A DNA stretch of 64,000 bases, taken from Halalkalicoccus sp. CG83. Its GTDB lineage: Archaea > Halobacteriota > Halobacteria > Halobacteriales > Halalkalicoccaceae. The notes beneath the pieces were generated by a model. It was not told the origin of the DNA, did no database searches, and saw only the letters and a program-made list of their open reading frames with translations. This document shows positions 8,746 to 16,831 of this stretch, piece by piece. The translations under genes and the position numbers were made by a program. Every line of letters begins with the position of its first letter. Positions within the stretch are counted from its first letter, which is position 1. The stretch is taken from assembly GCF_037081715.1 (NCBI RefSeq), contig NZ_JAZDDH010000001.1:1612001-1676000 (forward strand). The letters are read 5' to 3'.

Positions 8746-8931
8746 ATGAGTGGACGACCGCTTGACGTGCTCGAGGCCGCGATCGGCGATCCCGTGACGG
8801 TCCGCCTGAAGGACGGCGAGGAGTTCGACGGCACGCTCACCGGGTACGACCAGCACATGAACGTCGTCATCGAGGACGAGGACAACACAACCATTATACG
8901 CGGCGATAACGTGGTCTCGATAACTCCATGA
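8746..8931 (+). CDS. Sm-like (LSm) archaeal RNA-binding protein
   Basis: 61 residues. Sm1 and Sm2 motifs are visible: '[30 protein letters not shown]' and '[10 protein letters not shown]'. The short form is typical of haloarchaeal LSm, which forms a ring that binds U-rich RNA. The TATA-like TTTAAG box ends about 28 nt upstream, implying a leaderless transcript. The gene overlaps the L37e start by four bases (ATGA). This LSm-L37e pairing is a classic conserved archaeal arrangement. Confidence 0.95.
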   Translation: MSGRPLDVLEAAIGDPVTVRLKDGEEFDGTLTGYDQHMNVVIEDEDNTTIIRGDNVVSITP

Positions 8932-9104
8932 CTGGCGCAGGAACCCCGAGCCAAGGGAAGAAGAACATCACGACGCACGTCAAGTGCCGACGCTGTGGCG
9001 AGAAGTCGTATCACTCCAAGAAGAAGGAGTGTTCGTCGTGCGGGTTCGGCAAGTCGAAGAAGCAACGCGGCTACGCCTGGCAGTCGAAGACCGGCGACAA
9101 CTGA
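8928..9104 (+). CDS. rpl37e: 50S ribosomal protein L37e
   Basis: 58 residues, read directly from the bases. It starts at the ATG that overlaps the LSm stop and ends at TGA 9102-9104. It has two CxxC pairs ('CRRCG' and 'CSSCG') forming the zinc ribbon, and a basic tail '[12 protein letters not shown]', as in archaeal and eukaryotic L37e of the large ribosomal subunit. It is strongly basic, in contrast to most proteins here. It is cotranscribed and translationally coupled to LSm. Confidence 0.96.
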   Translation: MTGAGTPSQGKKNITTHVKCRRCGEKSYHSKKKECSSCGFGKSKKQRGYAWQSKTGDN

Positions 9105-9177
9105 GCACTGACCGCCTCTCCTCTCTCCGCTCTCTTCGGCGTAGCGACGGCCGCGCGTTTGCCGACGAAATATGCAC

Positions 9178-9236
9178 GACCGTGTATAGATTCGCCACGG
9201 TCACGGAACGGGAATCCAGCTACGCGAGATTTTTAC
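9178..9236 (+). promoter_or_regulatory. purF upstream region: inverted repeat and TATA box
   Basis: GACCGTG (9178-9184) and CACGGTC (9196-9202) form perfect 7-bp arms with an 11-bp spacer, a 25-bp element. About 28 nt before the purF ATG (9259) is the T-rich box GATTTTTAC, the likely TATA element for a leaderless mRNA. The repeat sits just upstream of that box, where an activator or repressor could act. It might instead be a structure at the end of the LSm-L37e transcript. Confidence 0.5.
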
Positions 9237-9258
9237 CGATGGACGACGAGTCGTTGAT

Positions 9259-10722
9259 ATGGACACCGGGCGAACGTTCGACGCGGGCGGTCCGACGGAG
9301 AAATGCGGGGTCGTCGGCGTCTCCTTCGCCGAGCGCGGTGCAGCACTGCCGCTGTACTACTCGCTGTACGCGCTCCAGCACCGCGGACAGGAATCGGCAG
9401 GCATCGTCACTCACGACGGGTTCCAGCAGCACGGCCACGTCGAGCGGGGACTGGTCGGTGACGCCTTCTCCCAGGAGGACCTCGACGCGCTGAACGGATC
9501 GGCGGGGATCGGTCACGTCCGCTACCCCACCTCGGGCGGGCTCGACCGCTCCTGTGCCCAGCCGTTTTCGGTCTCGTTCAAGAGCGGGTCGCTGGGGCTC
9601 AGCCACAACGGCAACCTCGTCAACGCCGACGAGCTCCGCGAGGAACTGGAGAACCTCGGTCACGCCTTCACGAGCGACGGCGACACCGAGGTGATCGCCC
9701 ACGACCTGGCACGGAACCTACTGGAGGAGGATCTCATCCGCGCGGTGAAGCGGACGATGGGGCGGGTCCACGGCTCGTACTCGCTGACGATCATGCACGA
9801 CGAGACCGTGTTGGGCGTGCGCGACCCCGAGGGGAACCGGCCGCTCTGCATCGGAAAGCTCGAGGACGGCTACGTGCTGGCGAGCGAGTCCGCCGCGATC
9901 GACACGCTCGACGGCGAGCTGGTGCGTGACGTCCGTCCCGGCGAACTGGTCGTCCTCCACGAGGACGGCGAGGGGTTCGACTCCCACCGGCTCGTCGACC
10001 GGGAGAACACCGCCCACTGCTTCTTCGAGCACGTCTACTTCGCCCGACCGGACTCCGTGATCGACGGTACCCTCGTCTACGAGGCCCGCCGCGAGCTCGG
10101 TCGACGGCTCTGGGAGGAGAGCAGCGTCGACACCGACGTGGTGATGCCGGTTCCGGACTCGGGACGGGCGTTCGCGAGCGGCTACGCCGAGGCGTCGGAG
10201 GGCGTCGAGTTCGCCGAGGGCCTGATGAAGAACCGGTACGTCGGCCGGACGTTCATCATGCCGACCCAGGACGAACGCGAGCGCGCCGTTCGGTTGAAGC
10301 TCAACCCGATCAAGAGCACCGTCGAGGGCCGGACGGTGACGCTGATCGACGACAGCATCGTTCGCGGGACGACGTCGAACCAGCTCGTGGCGTTGCTCCG
10401 GGAGGCCGGCGCCGAGGAGGTCCACATGCGGATCGGCGCCCCGCAGATCGTCGCCCCCTGCTACATGGGGATCGATATGGCCTCGCGCGAGGAGCTCATC
10501 GCCGCCGACCGATCGACCGAGGAGATCCGCGAGGAGATCGGCGCGGACAGCCTAGCGTACCTCTCGGTCGACGCCGTCGCCGACGCGCTCGGCGAGGTCC
10601 GGGAGGACCTCTGTCTGGGCTGTGTCACCGGCGAGTACCCCTACGACATCGAGGGCGAGGCGTCCGACCGCGAGGTCGAGCGACCGTCGATCTCGGAGTC
10701 GTCGCTGCCCGCCGACGACTGA
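9259..10722 (+). CDS. purF: amidophosphoribosyltransferase
   Basis: 487 residues. It catalyses the first committed step of purine synthesis, transferring glutamine-derived ammonia to PRPP. A 15-residue propeptide precedes the N-terminal nucleophile Cys16 in 'EKCGVVG'. The glutaminase domain follows ('ALQHRGQESAGI', 'GHVRYPTSG', 'LSHNGNLVN'), then the phosphoribosyltransferase domain with the PRPP loop 'VTLIDDSIVRGTTS'. The cysteines in 'PYCYMG'-like and 'CLGCVTGEYP' positions fit iron-sulfur or structural cysteines of the B. subtilis-type enzyme. Full length. The purA gene is at the other end of the window, not linked. Confidence 0.96.
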   Translation: MDTGRTFDAGGPTEKCGVVGVSFAERGAALPLYYSLYALQHRGQESAGIVTHDGFQQHGHVERGLVGDAFSQEDLDALNGSAGIGHVRYPTSGGLDRSCAQPFSVSFKSGSLGLSHNGNLVNADELREELENLGHAFTSDGDTEVIAHDLARNLLEEDLIRAVKRTMGRVHGSYSLTIMHDETVLGVRDPEGNRPLCIGKLEDGYVLASESAAIDTLDGELVRDVRPGELVVLHEDGEGFDSHRLVDRENTAHCFFEHVYFARPDSVIDGTLVYEARRELGRRLWEESSVDTDVVMPVPDSGRAFASGYAEASEGVEFAEGLMKNRYVGRTFIMPTQDERERAVRLKLNPIKSTVEGRTVTLIDDSIVRGTTSNQLVALLREAGAEEVHMRIGAPQIVAPCYMGIDMASREELIAADRSTEEIREEIGADSLAYLSVDAVADALGEVREDLCLGCVTGEYPYDIEGEASDREVERPSISESSLPADD

Positions 10723-10817
10723 CGGACACGACGGTCGAATCCCGCATCCGTTTCACCGAGCGGGCCCCTATCGTGGCAACGTTTATCGGGGTCACCGACG
10801 AACCCGAGGCTCGTCGC

Positions 10818-10859
10818 ATGATACCACGAGCCACCGTATCGACGAGGAAGTCGCGATGA
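10818..10859 (+). CDS. mini-ORF (13 aa) overlapping the start of the Tat-protein gene
   Basis: ATG at 10818 to TGA at 10857-10859, reading MIPRATVSTRKSR. The TGA lies inside the ATGA of the next gene's start (10856). A TATA-like GTTTATC at 10781-10787 fits a transcript start near 10811, just before this ATG. The mini-ORF would therefore be the first ORF on the mRNA and the amidase operon would depend on reinitiation after it. Nothing in the peptide itself suggests a function. Confidence 0.4.
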   Translation: MIPRATVSTRKSR

Positions 10860-11176
10860 CCCGACGGCGGACCTTTCTCGCGCTGCTGGGCGCGACGGCG
10901 GTCGCGAGCGCGACGAACGCCGACGCGGCGGACGAGTCCGAGGAACGACCGACCGAACCAGGGGCCACGGCGGAGCTCGACCCCGCGGAGGCGCTGCTCG
11001 CGTACGTCGTCGCGAACTACGGCGATCGGTTCGAGGACGAGGACCTCGACGTGATCCGCGAGGGGATCGAGGGGTCGCTCGACTCGGCGGCCGCCTTCCG
11101 GGAGGTCGGCCTCGAGAACGCGGACGAGCCGGCCTACGGGTTCAGCGCGTATCGGGCCCGAGGTGACGACCGGTGA
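10856..11176 (+). CDS. small Tat-exported protein, amidase partner
   Basis: 106 residues from the ATG at 10856. The N terminus 'MTRRRTFLALLGATAVASA' is a twin-arginine signal, and 'ATNADAA' gives a cleavage site. The mature part is about 80 acidic, probably helical residues ('LLAYVVANYGDRFEDEDLDVIREGIEGSL') with no Cys and no known motif. The stop overlaps the GTG start of the amidase (GTGA), so the two are coupled. The family is not recognised. Such small helical Tat proteins beside an enzyme could be a subunit or assembly partner, but the amidase itself has no export signal, so this is speculative. Confidence 0.75.
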   Translation: MTRRRTFLALLGATAVASATNADAADESEERPTEPGATAELDPAEALLAYVVANYGDRFEDEDLDVIREGIEGSLDSAAAFREVGLENADEPAYGFSAYRARGDDR

Positions 11177-12591
11177 TCGCCGACGAGATCCTCGTTGGCT
11201 CGGTCGACGATCTGGGTCGGCGGCTTCGGGAGGGCGAGTTCACCGTCAGGGAGCTCACCGAGGCGTACCTGGATCGCCTCGAACGGATCGGACCCGAGCT
11301 GAACGCCGTCGTGACGGTCACGCGTGAACGGGCGCTCGAGACGGCCGATCGACTCGACGACGAACTCGAGGCCGGCGACGACCGCGGCCCGCTCCACGGG
11401 ATCCCGTACGGGGTGAAGGACCTCGTCGCGACCGAGGGGTACCCGACGACGTGGGGCGCCGAACCGTATCGCGATCAGGAGATCGACGAGGACGCAGCCG
11501 TCGTGACGCGGCTCGAGGAGGCCGGCGCCGTGTTGGTCGGAAAGCTCGCCATGGTCGAACTCGCCGGCGGGTTCGGCTACGACAGCGCGAACGCCTCGTT
11601 CACCGGTCCCGGGCGGAACCCCTGGAACGTCGACGCCTGGAGCGGCGGCTCCTCGAGCGGCTCCGCCGCCGCGGTGGCGGCCGGTCTCGTCGGCTTCGCG
11701 ATCGGTACGGAGACGTGGGGGTCGCTCAACACGCCCGCGGCGTTCTCGGGGGTCAACGCGGTTCGGCCGACCTACGATCGGGTGAGCCGCGACGGCGTGA
11801 TGGCGCTGTCGTGGACGATGGACAAGGTCGGGCCGATGTGCCGGGCCGTGGGCGGCTGTGAGCACGTGCTGCGGGCGATGGCCGAACCCGGCGAGACCGG
11901 ACGAGGACGATCGGCGCCGTCGTCGAAACGGGGTCTCGGCGGGACCGACCGACGGAGCGGTTTTCGCGTCGCGGTCCCCGAGGGGGCGGGCGAGGACGAA
12001 CAGGCGGCCGTCCGGGAGAACTTCGAGCGCACGCTCGGGACGCTCGAGGAGTTCGCGACGGTCGAGCGCGTCTCGCTTCCCGACCTCCCGTTCGCCGCCA
12101 TGGCGGGGACGATCATCGACGCCGAGGCCGCCGCGGCGTTCGAGGACCTGATCGAGAGCGGCGCGGTCCACGAACTCGATGACGGGACCCACCAGCTCGG
12201 GAGCTACCGCGCGACGGTCGTCCTCGCGAGGGACTACGTCAACGCCAATCGCGTCCGAACGAGGGCCCAACGCGAACTCGACGCCCTGCTCGCCGAGTAC
12301 GACGCGCTCGTGGCGCCGGCGCGCGGATCCGTGGCGAATCCGATCGAGGAGTCGCTGACCGAGTACTTCGGCCAGTTCGCGTCGCCGCCGGTGAACGCTG
12401 CCGCGAACGTGACCGGCCTCCCGGGCGTCACGACGCCGAACGGGTTCGGCGAACGCGGCCTCCCGACGGCGGTCGAGTTCGTCGGCCGCGCCTGGGAGGA
12501 GACGACGGTGCTCGCGGTGGCATGCGAGTACGAGCGCCGAACCGATCGCGTCGACCACGCGACGCTGATCGAGGCGCTCGAGGGGTACTGA
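11173..12591 (+). CDS. amidase (amidase signature family)
   Basis: 472 residues, GTG start overlapping the preceding stop. The Ser-cisSer-Lys triad is present: Lys82 in 'GIPYGVKDLV', the cis-Ser within 'SGGSSSGSAAAVAAG' (about 160-162) and the nucleophile Ser184 in 'GTETWGSLNTPAAF'. It hydrolyses amide bonds; the exact substrate cannot be told. The unusual Trp in place of the common Gly before the nucleophile (TWGS rather than TGGS) and the Asn-Thr-Pro after it distinguish it from the GatA branch. No signal peptide, so probably cytoplasmic. It is not GatA, as no gatB or gatC is nearby. Confidence 0.9.
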   Translation: MIADEILVGSVDDLGRRLREGEFTVRELTEAYLDRLERIGPELNAVVTVTRERALETADRLDDELEAGDDRGPLHGIPYGVKDLVATEGYPTTWGAEPYRDQEIDEDAAVVTRLEEAGAVLVGKLAMVELAGGFGYDSANASFTGPGRNPWNVDAWSGGSSSGSAAAVAAGLVGFAIGTETWGSLNTPAAFSGVNAVRPTYDRVSRDGVMALSWTMDKVGPMCRAVGGCEHVLRAMAEPGETGRGRSAPSSKRGLGGTDRRSGFRVAVPEGAGEDEQAAVRENFERTLGTLEEFATVERVSLPDLPFAAMAGTIIDAEAAAAFEDLIESGAVHELDDGTHQLGSYRATVVLARDYVNANRVRTRAQRELDALLAEYDALVAPARGSVANPIEESLTEYFGQFASPPVNAAANVTGLPGVTTPNGFGERGLPTAVEFVGRAWEETTVLAVACEYERRTDRVDHATLIEALEGY

Positions 12592-12699
12592 GGTGCGGAT
12601 CGAACGACTTCGGCGCCGATCCGAATTCGTCCCGACGGCGTTCGATGGGGCCTCGATCGGTGGACGTGTGATCCGCCCGTTCCCGCGGCGTTCCGGACG

Positions 12700-13263
12700 T
12701 CAGTAGACGCCGTGGAGGAGGGCGTACACCGCGATGCCGAGGGAGAAGGAGATCAGCCACAGCGAGGCGGCGACGCGACCGACCCGCGCGTGCGACGTTC
12801 GGCGTAGCTCCCGAACCGATCGAGTGGCCGCGAGCAGCAACACGTAGTAGAGCAGCGGGATGCAGACCACCGCGAGCAGGATGTGGACTCCCAGCAGCGG
12901 GAGGTAGACGAACCGATAGACCGTCTCGGGACCAGGAAACGGCTCCGGGCCACCCAGCAGCGTTAGGCGGTAGAGGTAGAGCCCGAGGAAACCGACGAAC
13001 AGGACGGTCGAGACGATCATCGCGACGCGGTGACGTTCGACTCGCCCCGTGCGGATCCAGTGCCAGCCGAGGCTGATCGTGAGGATGGCGCTCGCGCTGA
13101 TGGCGGCGTTGACGGTCGGGATCGCGTCGACGAGCCAGCCGGGCGCCTCGGGAACGACGGTGGCGGGGACGTACCCGAGGGCGGCTCCGAAGACGAGCGC
13201 GAGCGAGACGGCGGTCAGGACGCCGGTGAGCGCCGGCACGTGGCCTCGGACCTGCTGTTGCAT
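12700..13263 (-). CDS. DUF420 family membrane protein
   Basis: 187 residues from the ATG at 13261-13263, with TATA-like GCCTATACT about 28 nt upstream. The longer upstream frame is low-complexity and antisense to the next gene. Five hydrophobic segments: about 10-32, 43-65, 80-100, 118-140 and 165-185. His residues occur in helices 2 and 3 ('GWHWIRTGRVERHRVAM') and helix 4 ('LLGVHILLAV'). This matches DUF420, a family linked to haem-copper oxidase assembly. The function is inferred; no oxidase gene is in this window. Confidence 0.8.
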   Translation of the reverse strand: MQQQVRGHVPALTGVLTAVSLALVFGAALGYVPATVVPEAPGWLVDAIPTVNAAISASAILTISLGWHWIRTGRVERHRVAMIVSTVLFVGFLGLYLYRLTLLGGPEPFPGPETVYRFVYLPLLGVHILLAVVCIPLLYYVLLLAATRSVRELRRTSHARVGRVAASLWLISFSLGIAVYALLHGVY

Positions 13264-13366
13264 ACGCGCATAGAGGGTAGTCACCAGTATAGGCGTTCTC
13301 ACACGTAACGAGATTCGGCCGACAGAACTACATCGATCAGACCGCTCTATCGAGTCGATAGTATTC

Positions 13367-14725
13367 ATGGAACCGACGAGAAATACGAGGGGCCATCGAG
13401 GCAACGATGACGGACGGGGACCGTTTTCCCGGCGGGCGTTTCTGGGGACCGTCGGCGCGGCCTCCGTAGCCCTGGCAGGCTGTATGAATGACGGCTCGGA
13501 CGGGAACGGAGACGAGAGCGACGGCACCGGAAACGGGAACGGTACCGGAAACGAGAGCAACGGTACCGGAAACGAGAGCGGGAACGAGAGCGACGGCGGC
13601 GAGGAGAACGAGAGCAGCGCAGCAGCGGCGGCGATCGACTACGGGGAGCTGATCGACGACTTCCAGGACGGCGGCGGCTGGTTCGCCGGCGGCGACGTCC
13701 AGATCACCCCCGACGACAGCGAGGCCGTGGTAGGCGAACACTCGCTGCGCGTCGAGAGCGAGAGCGACGTCGCGACGATCGCCTGGGCGGCCGCCTCGCC
13801 GCTCGACTTCTCGGATCAGTACCTCTCGATGGCGGTGAAGGTCGCCGCTCCGGTCGGCGGACGGCTACAGCTCGACGTCCGGGCTCCCGGGAGCAGCGAT
13901 CGGGTCGTGAGCACCCGTCACCTCCCACCCGGGGTCGACGACTGGTTCCGCGTGGACTTCGGCTACACCCGCGGGATCGGGAGCCCGAACTTCGAACGGG
14001 TCCAGGAGGTCCGCCTCGAGATGGTCGCCCCCGACGGCGGTCCGATCCAGTACTGGGTCGACGACTTCCGCGCGACGCCCGCGCGCGACGAGAGCAACGT
14101 CATCATGGCGTTCTACGGCGGACTCGAGTCCCACTACGAGACCGTCTTCCCGCTGCTCGAGGAGCGCGGCTGGACCGGCGTCGCGGCGGTCTCACAGGAT
14201 CTGCTCAATCGTTCCGGCCGGCTCTCGATCGATCAGCTCCGCGAGATGCGCGACGCCGGCTGGGAGGTCTGTTCGTTCCCCCAGCACGCCGGCCGGCTCC
14301 CGCAGCTCGACGCCGAGGAACAGCGCCGCGTCATCGAGAACAACCGCGACTATCTCGCGAACCGCGGCTTCGAGGACGGTTCGCGGCACTTCTTCGCGCC
14401 GTACAACACGATGAACACGGACACGCTGAACGTCCTCCGCGATACACACGAGCTGGGTTTCCTCTTCGGCGGGAACTCGAGCGGCATCCCCCCGACGGGC
14501 CGCCACACCGTCTCCGCGATCAACGGCGGCGACTACGACAGCAGCCGTGCGGCGATCCTCCGGGCGGACATCCACAACCAGGTGGTCGTCCCCTACTTCG
14601 AGGAGGTCGGCGAGGAAGGGATGGCCGTCGAGGACTTCGAGGCCCAGCTCGATCGGATCGAGGACAACAGCTACGGCAGCGGACTGGTCCCCATCACGCC
14701 GTCAGAGCTGCTCGAGTACTACTGA
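13367..14725 (+). CDS. Tat lipoprotein polysaccharide deacetylase
   Basis: 452 residues. The Tat motif 'SRRAFLGTVG' is followed by the lipobox ALAGC (Cys about 40), so it is probably lipid-anchored outside the membrane. Residues 42-85 are a Gly/Asn/Glu/Ser/Thr repeat linker. Residues 90-240 form a beta-rich, carbohydrate-binding-like domain ('SPLDFSDQYLSMAVKVAAPVGGRLQLDVRA', 'VQEVRLEM', 'YWVDDFRA'). Residues 245-450 are a NodB-like deacetylase barrel ('VIMAFYGG', 'MRDAGWEVCSFPQHAGRLPQL', 'FFAPYNTMN'). The first metal-binding Asp-Asp of classical NodB enzymes is not obvious ('MAFYGGLESHY'), so activity is not certain. First of four neighbouring exported proteins. Confidence 0.82.
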   Translation: MEPTRNTRGHRGNDDGRGPFSRRAFLGTVGAASVALAGCMNDGSDGNGDESDGTGNGNGTGNESNGTGNESGNESDGGEENESSAAAAAIDYGELIDDFQDGGGWFAGGDVQITPDDSEAVVGEHSLRVESESDVATIAWAAASPLDFSDQYLSMAVKVAAPVGGRLQLDVRAPGSSDRVVSTRHLPPGVDDWFRVDFGYTRGIGSPNFERVQEVRLEMVAPDGGPIQYWVDDFRATPARDESNVIMAFYGGLESHYETVFPLLEERGWTGVAAVSQDLLNRSGRLSIDQLREMRDAGWEVCSFPQHAGRLPQLDAEEQRRVIENNRDYLANRGFEDGSRHFFAPYNTMNTDTLNVLRDTHELGFLFGGNSSGIPPTGRHTVSAINGGDYDSSRAAILRADIHNQVVVPYFEEVGEEGMAVEDFEAQLDRIEDNSYGSGLVPITPSELLEYY

Positions 14726-14968
14726 AACCGGACCCGTCAGCCGCGAGGAAGCGACGGCACGGCCGGTTCGGGTGGTTTGGGTGCCGTCCCGACGAATCGC
14801 ACTCGGGTCGTTCGATCCGTCGGTCGGATCTCGTCACGGCTTCCGGTCCCCGTAGTCACGGCAATCCTGGAGACGCCTTCGACGAACGAACGCCGTGGAC
14901 GATACGGGAGACGCGAGGAGGAAACCTCATCGAGGAGGTTACGTGAGTGCGGTCGTTTCTCTCGGGCA

Positions 14969-16306
14969 ATGGAACCGGATCGGACGTCGTCGACACGACG
15001 GCGGGTGCTCGCTGTAGTGGGGGGGCTTCTCGGTGGTGGCTGTACCACCCGGGAACCGGCGGATGGGTCCTCGAACGACTCGGCGAGTAACCGCAGTTCC
15101 CCGAACGCCACGAACGCTACGAACTCGTCGGAGTCGGCGATCCAGGAGGACTGGCTGCCGACGGCGAAATCACCGCTCGAGGCGGACATCGCGTCGACCG
15201 AACTCGTCGTGAACCTCGACGTTCCGTGGGACCTCGCGTTCACGTCGACGGGCGAACTCTTCGTCACCGAGCGGACCGGGACGCTGCTGCGATTCGAGAC
15301 GGAGGACGTACTGGCCGTCGCCGACGACGAGGTCGGCCCGCTCGATGCGACGTCCGTTCCCGAAACGGACCGATACCGCGGGCTCGGCGACCACCTCCTC
15401 GGCGTCACACCGCATCCGGACTTCCCGGACCCGTCCCTCCTGTACGTCTACGGTACGATCACCCACGGCGAGGAGTCGTACAACCGGGTCCTGCGATACG
15501 ATCCTCGTGCCGAGGAGCCCGAAGCGACGATCGAGGTCCTCGTCGACCGTCTCGAGGGTGATTACACGATCGGCGGCCGACTCGAGTTCGGCCCGGAGGG
15601 CGACCTCTGGGTTCCGATCGGAACGAAGACGGAGGACGTAGCTCAGGACCCCGCCGTACTCGGTGGAAACGTCCTGCGACTCGCCCCGGACGGTACTCCG
15701 GCGGCGGCGAACCCGTCGCTCGGTGCGGACGCCGATCCGCGGACGTTCACCTACGGCCATCGAAATCCACAGGGCATCGACTGGCTACCGAACGGCGTTC
15801 CGCTGGTCACCGACCACGGGCCGACCGGCCGGGACGAGATCAACCGTCTCTCCCCGGGAGCCAACTACGGTTGGCCACGCGCACAGGACGAGAGCGGGTA
15901 CGTCGACCGGCCGGAGTACGATCGTCCGCTGCTCAACACCGGGCCGGACGAAACCTGGGCGCCCTCGGGTTGCGTCCTCTACACCGGCGACGCCGTTCCG
16001 GAGTGGCGAAGCCGTCTGCTCGTAGCGACCCTCCAGGGGAGGGATCTCGCGATCGTCACGCTTCGCCCGCCCGACGCCGATCAGCCCCCGTTGGACGGCG
16101 AGTCGACCCGGTACGACATGGAGTGGCTCGACGAGACGTACACGGCGACGGCCCACCACGTCCTCGAGGACGAGTTCGGCCGACTGCGTAACGTAGCCCA
16201 GGCCCCGGACGGAACCGTACTGGCGTCCTCCTCGAACCGCGACGGACTGGCCGACGAGGACCCACGGGACGAGGACGACGTTCTCGTTCGACTGACGGCC
16301 GCGTAA
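14969..16306 (+). CDS. PQQ-dependent sugar dehydrogenase family lipoprotein
   Basis: 445 residues from the ATG at 14969. 'STRRRVLAVVGGLLGGGC' is an Arg-rich, Tat-like signal with a lipobox ending at Cys. After a Ser/Asn linker comes a six-bladed propeller of the glucose/sorbosone dehydrogenase (GSDH, Hhip-like) type: 'VPWDLAFTSTGELFVTERTGTLLRFE', 'GDHLLGVTPHPDFP', 'GRLEFGPEGDLWVPIGT', 'YGHRNPQGIDWLP', 'TDHGPTGRDEINRLSPGANYGWP'. The conserved His in 'GVTPHPDF' and the Asn/Gln in 'HRNPQG' are where PQQ and calcium bind in homologues. It presumably oxidises sugars outside the cell; cofactor and substrate are inferred. Confidence 0.87.
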   Translation: MEPDRTSSTRRRVLAVVGGLLGGGCTTREPADGSSNDSASNRSSPNATNATNSSESAIQEDWLPTAKSPLEADIASTELVVNLDVPWDLAFTSTGELFVTERTGTLLRFETEDVLAVADDEVGPLDATSVPETDRYRGLGDHLLGVTPHPDFPDPSLLYVYGTITHGEESYNRVLRYDPRAEEPEATIEVLVDRLEGDYTIGGRLEFGPEGDLWVPIGTKTEDVAQDPAVLGGNVLRLAPDGTPAAANPSLGADADPRTFTYGHRNPQGIDWLPNGVPLVTDHGPTGRDEINRLSPGANYGWPRAQDESGYVDRPEYDRPLLNTGPDETWAPSGCVLYTGDAVPEWRSRLLVATLQGRDLAIVTLRPPDADQPPLDGESTRYDMEWLDETYTATAHHVLEDEFGRLRNVAQAPDGTVLASSSNRDGLADEDPRDEDDVLVRLTAA

Positions 16307-16831
16307 GTGCGCTCGACGGCGGGTTCCGAACGTCTCGCAGTCCTCGGCGGGCGCCCCGGTAGCGGTCGACGGCGACGACGGGCTACGGACCGTAGCACGA
16401 CGCCAGCAGGACCTGGCCGATCGGGTCCGTTCCGCTGACGGCGGACCGGCACGACACGACCGATCCTCGGCGGTGCGCTACGATGTCTCGGGAGGACCTG
16501 ACGGCGTCCACTGCTTGCTCGATCGGCCGATCGTGGGCGTGAGCGGCGCCGGTCCACTAGGTCCTCGGCCGAGACGACGATCGAAGGGAGCGTCCGATGG
16601 CCTGCGAACGGAGTCCGACGATCTGACGGGACCGCGACGCCGCCGGCCGTCGTTCCGAACCCTGAACGTCGACGCGACGGAGGGCGATCACGAACGGGTG
16701 CTGGCGGCGTCACCCTTCGATCACCGAGAATCGCTCACGCGAACGTACCGCTCGATGAATGACAAACGGACGTTCATTCAATCGAACGACGAAAATCACT
16801 TTTGTCGCTATCCCATTGACGATCAGGCACG
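16307..16831. other. 525-bp gap without a convincing gene
   Basis: GC-rich for the first 430 bases, with open frames on both strands that lack start signals, homology-like motifs or the codon pattern of the neighbours. It could be a decayed gene, but no product is recognisable. The last 90 bases are AT-richer and hold an inverted repeat and the presumed promoter of the next gene (CACTTTT about 30 nt upstream of its ATG). Confidence 0.6.
16756..16780. promoter_or_regulatory. TGAATGA-n11-TCATTCA inverted repeat, operator candidate
   Basis: Perfect 7-bp arms (16756-16762 and 16774-16780) around an 11-bp spacer, 52 bp upstream of the LVIVD gene start and just upstream of its TATA-like box. Half-sites of the type TGAATGA/TCATTCA resemble TetR-family operators. 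No regulator gene is adjacent. Confidence 0.5.

Noticed and set aside
11173-12591. GatA subunit of the tRNA amidotransferase
   Set aside because: The nucleophile motif is TWGSLNTP and not the GatA-type TGGSIRQP, no gatB or gatC is nearby, and its partner is a small Tat-exported protein.
16307-16713. Open frames on both strands in the gap after the sugar dehydrogenase
   Set aside because: No start context, no recognisable motif and composition unlike neighbouring genes; I describe the region as a gap.
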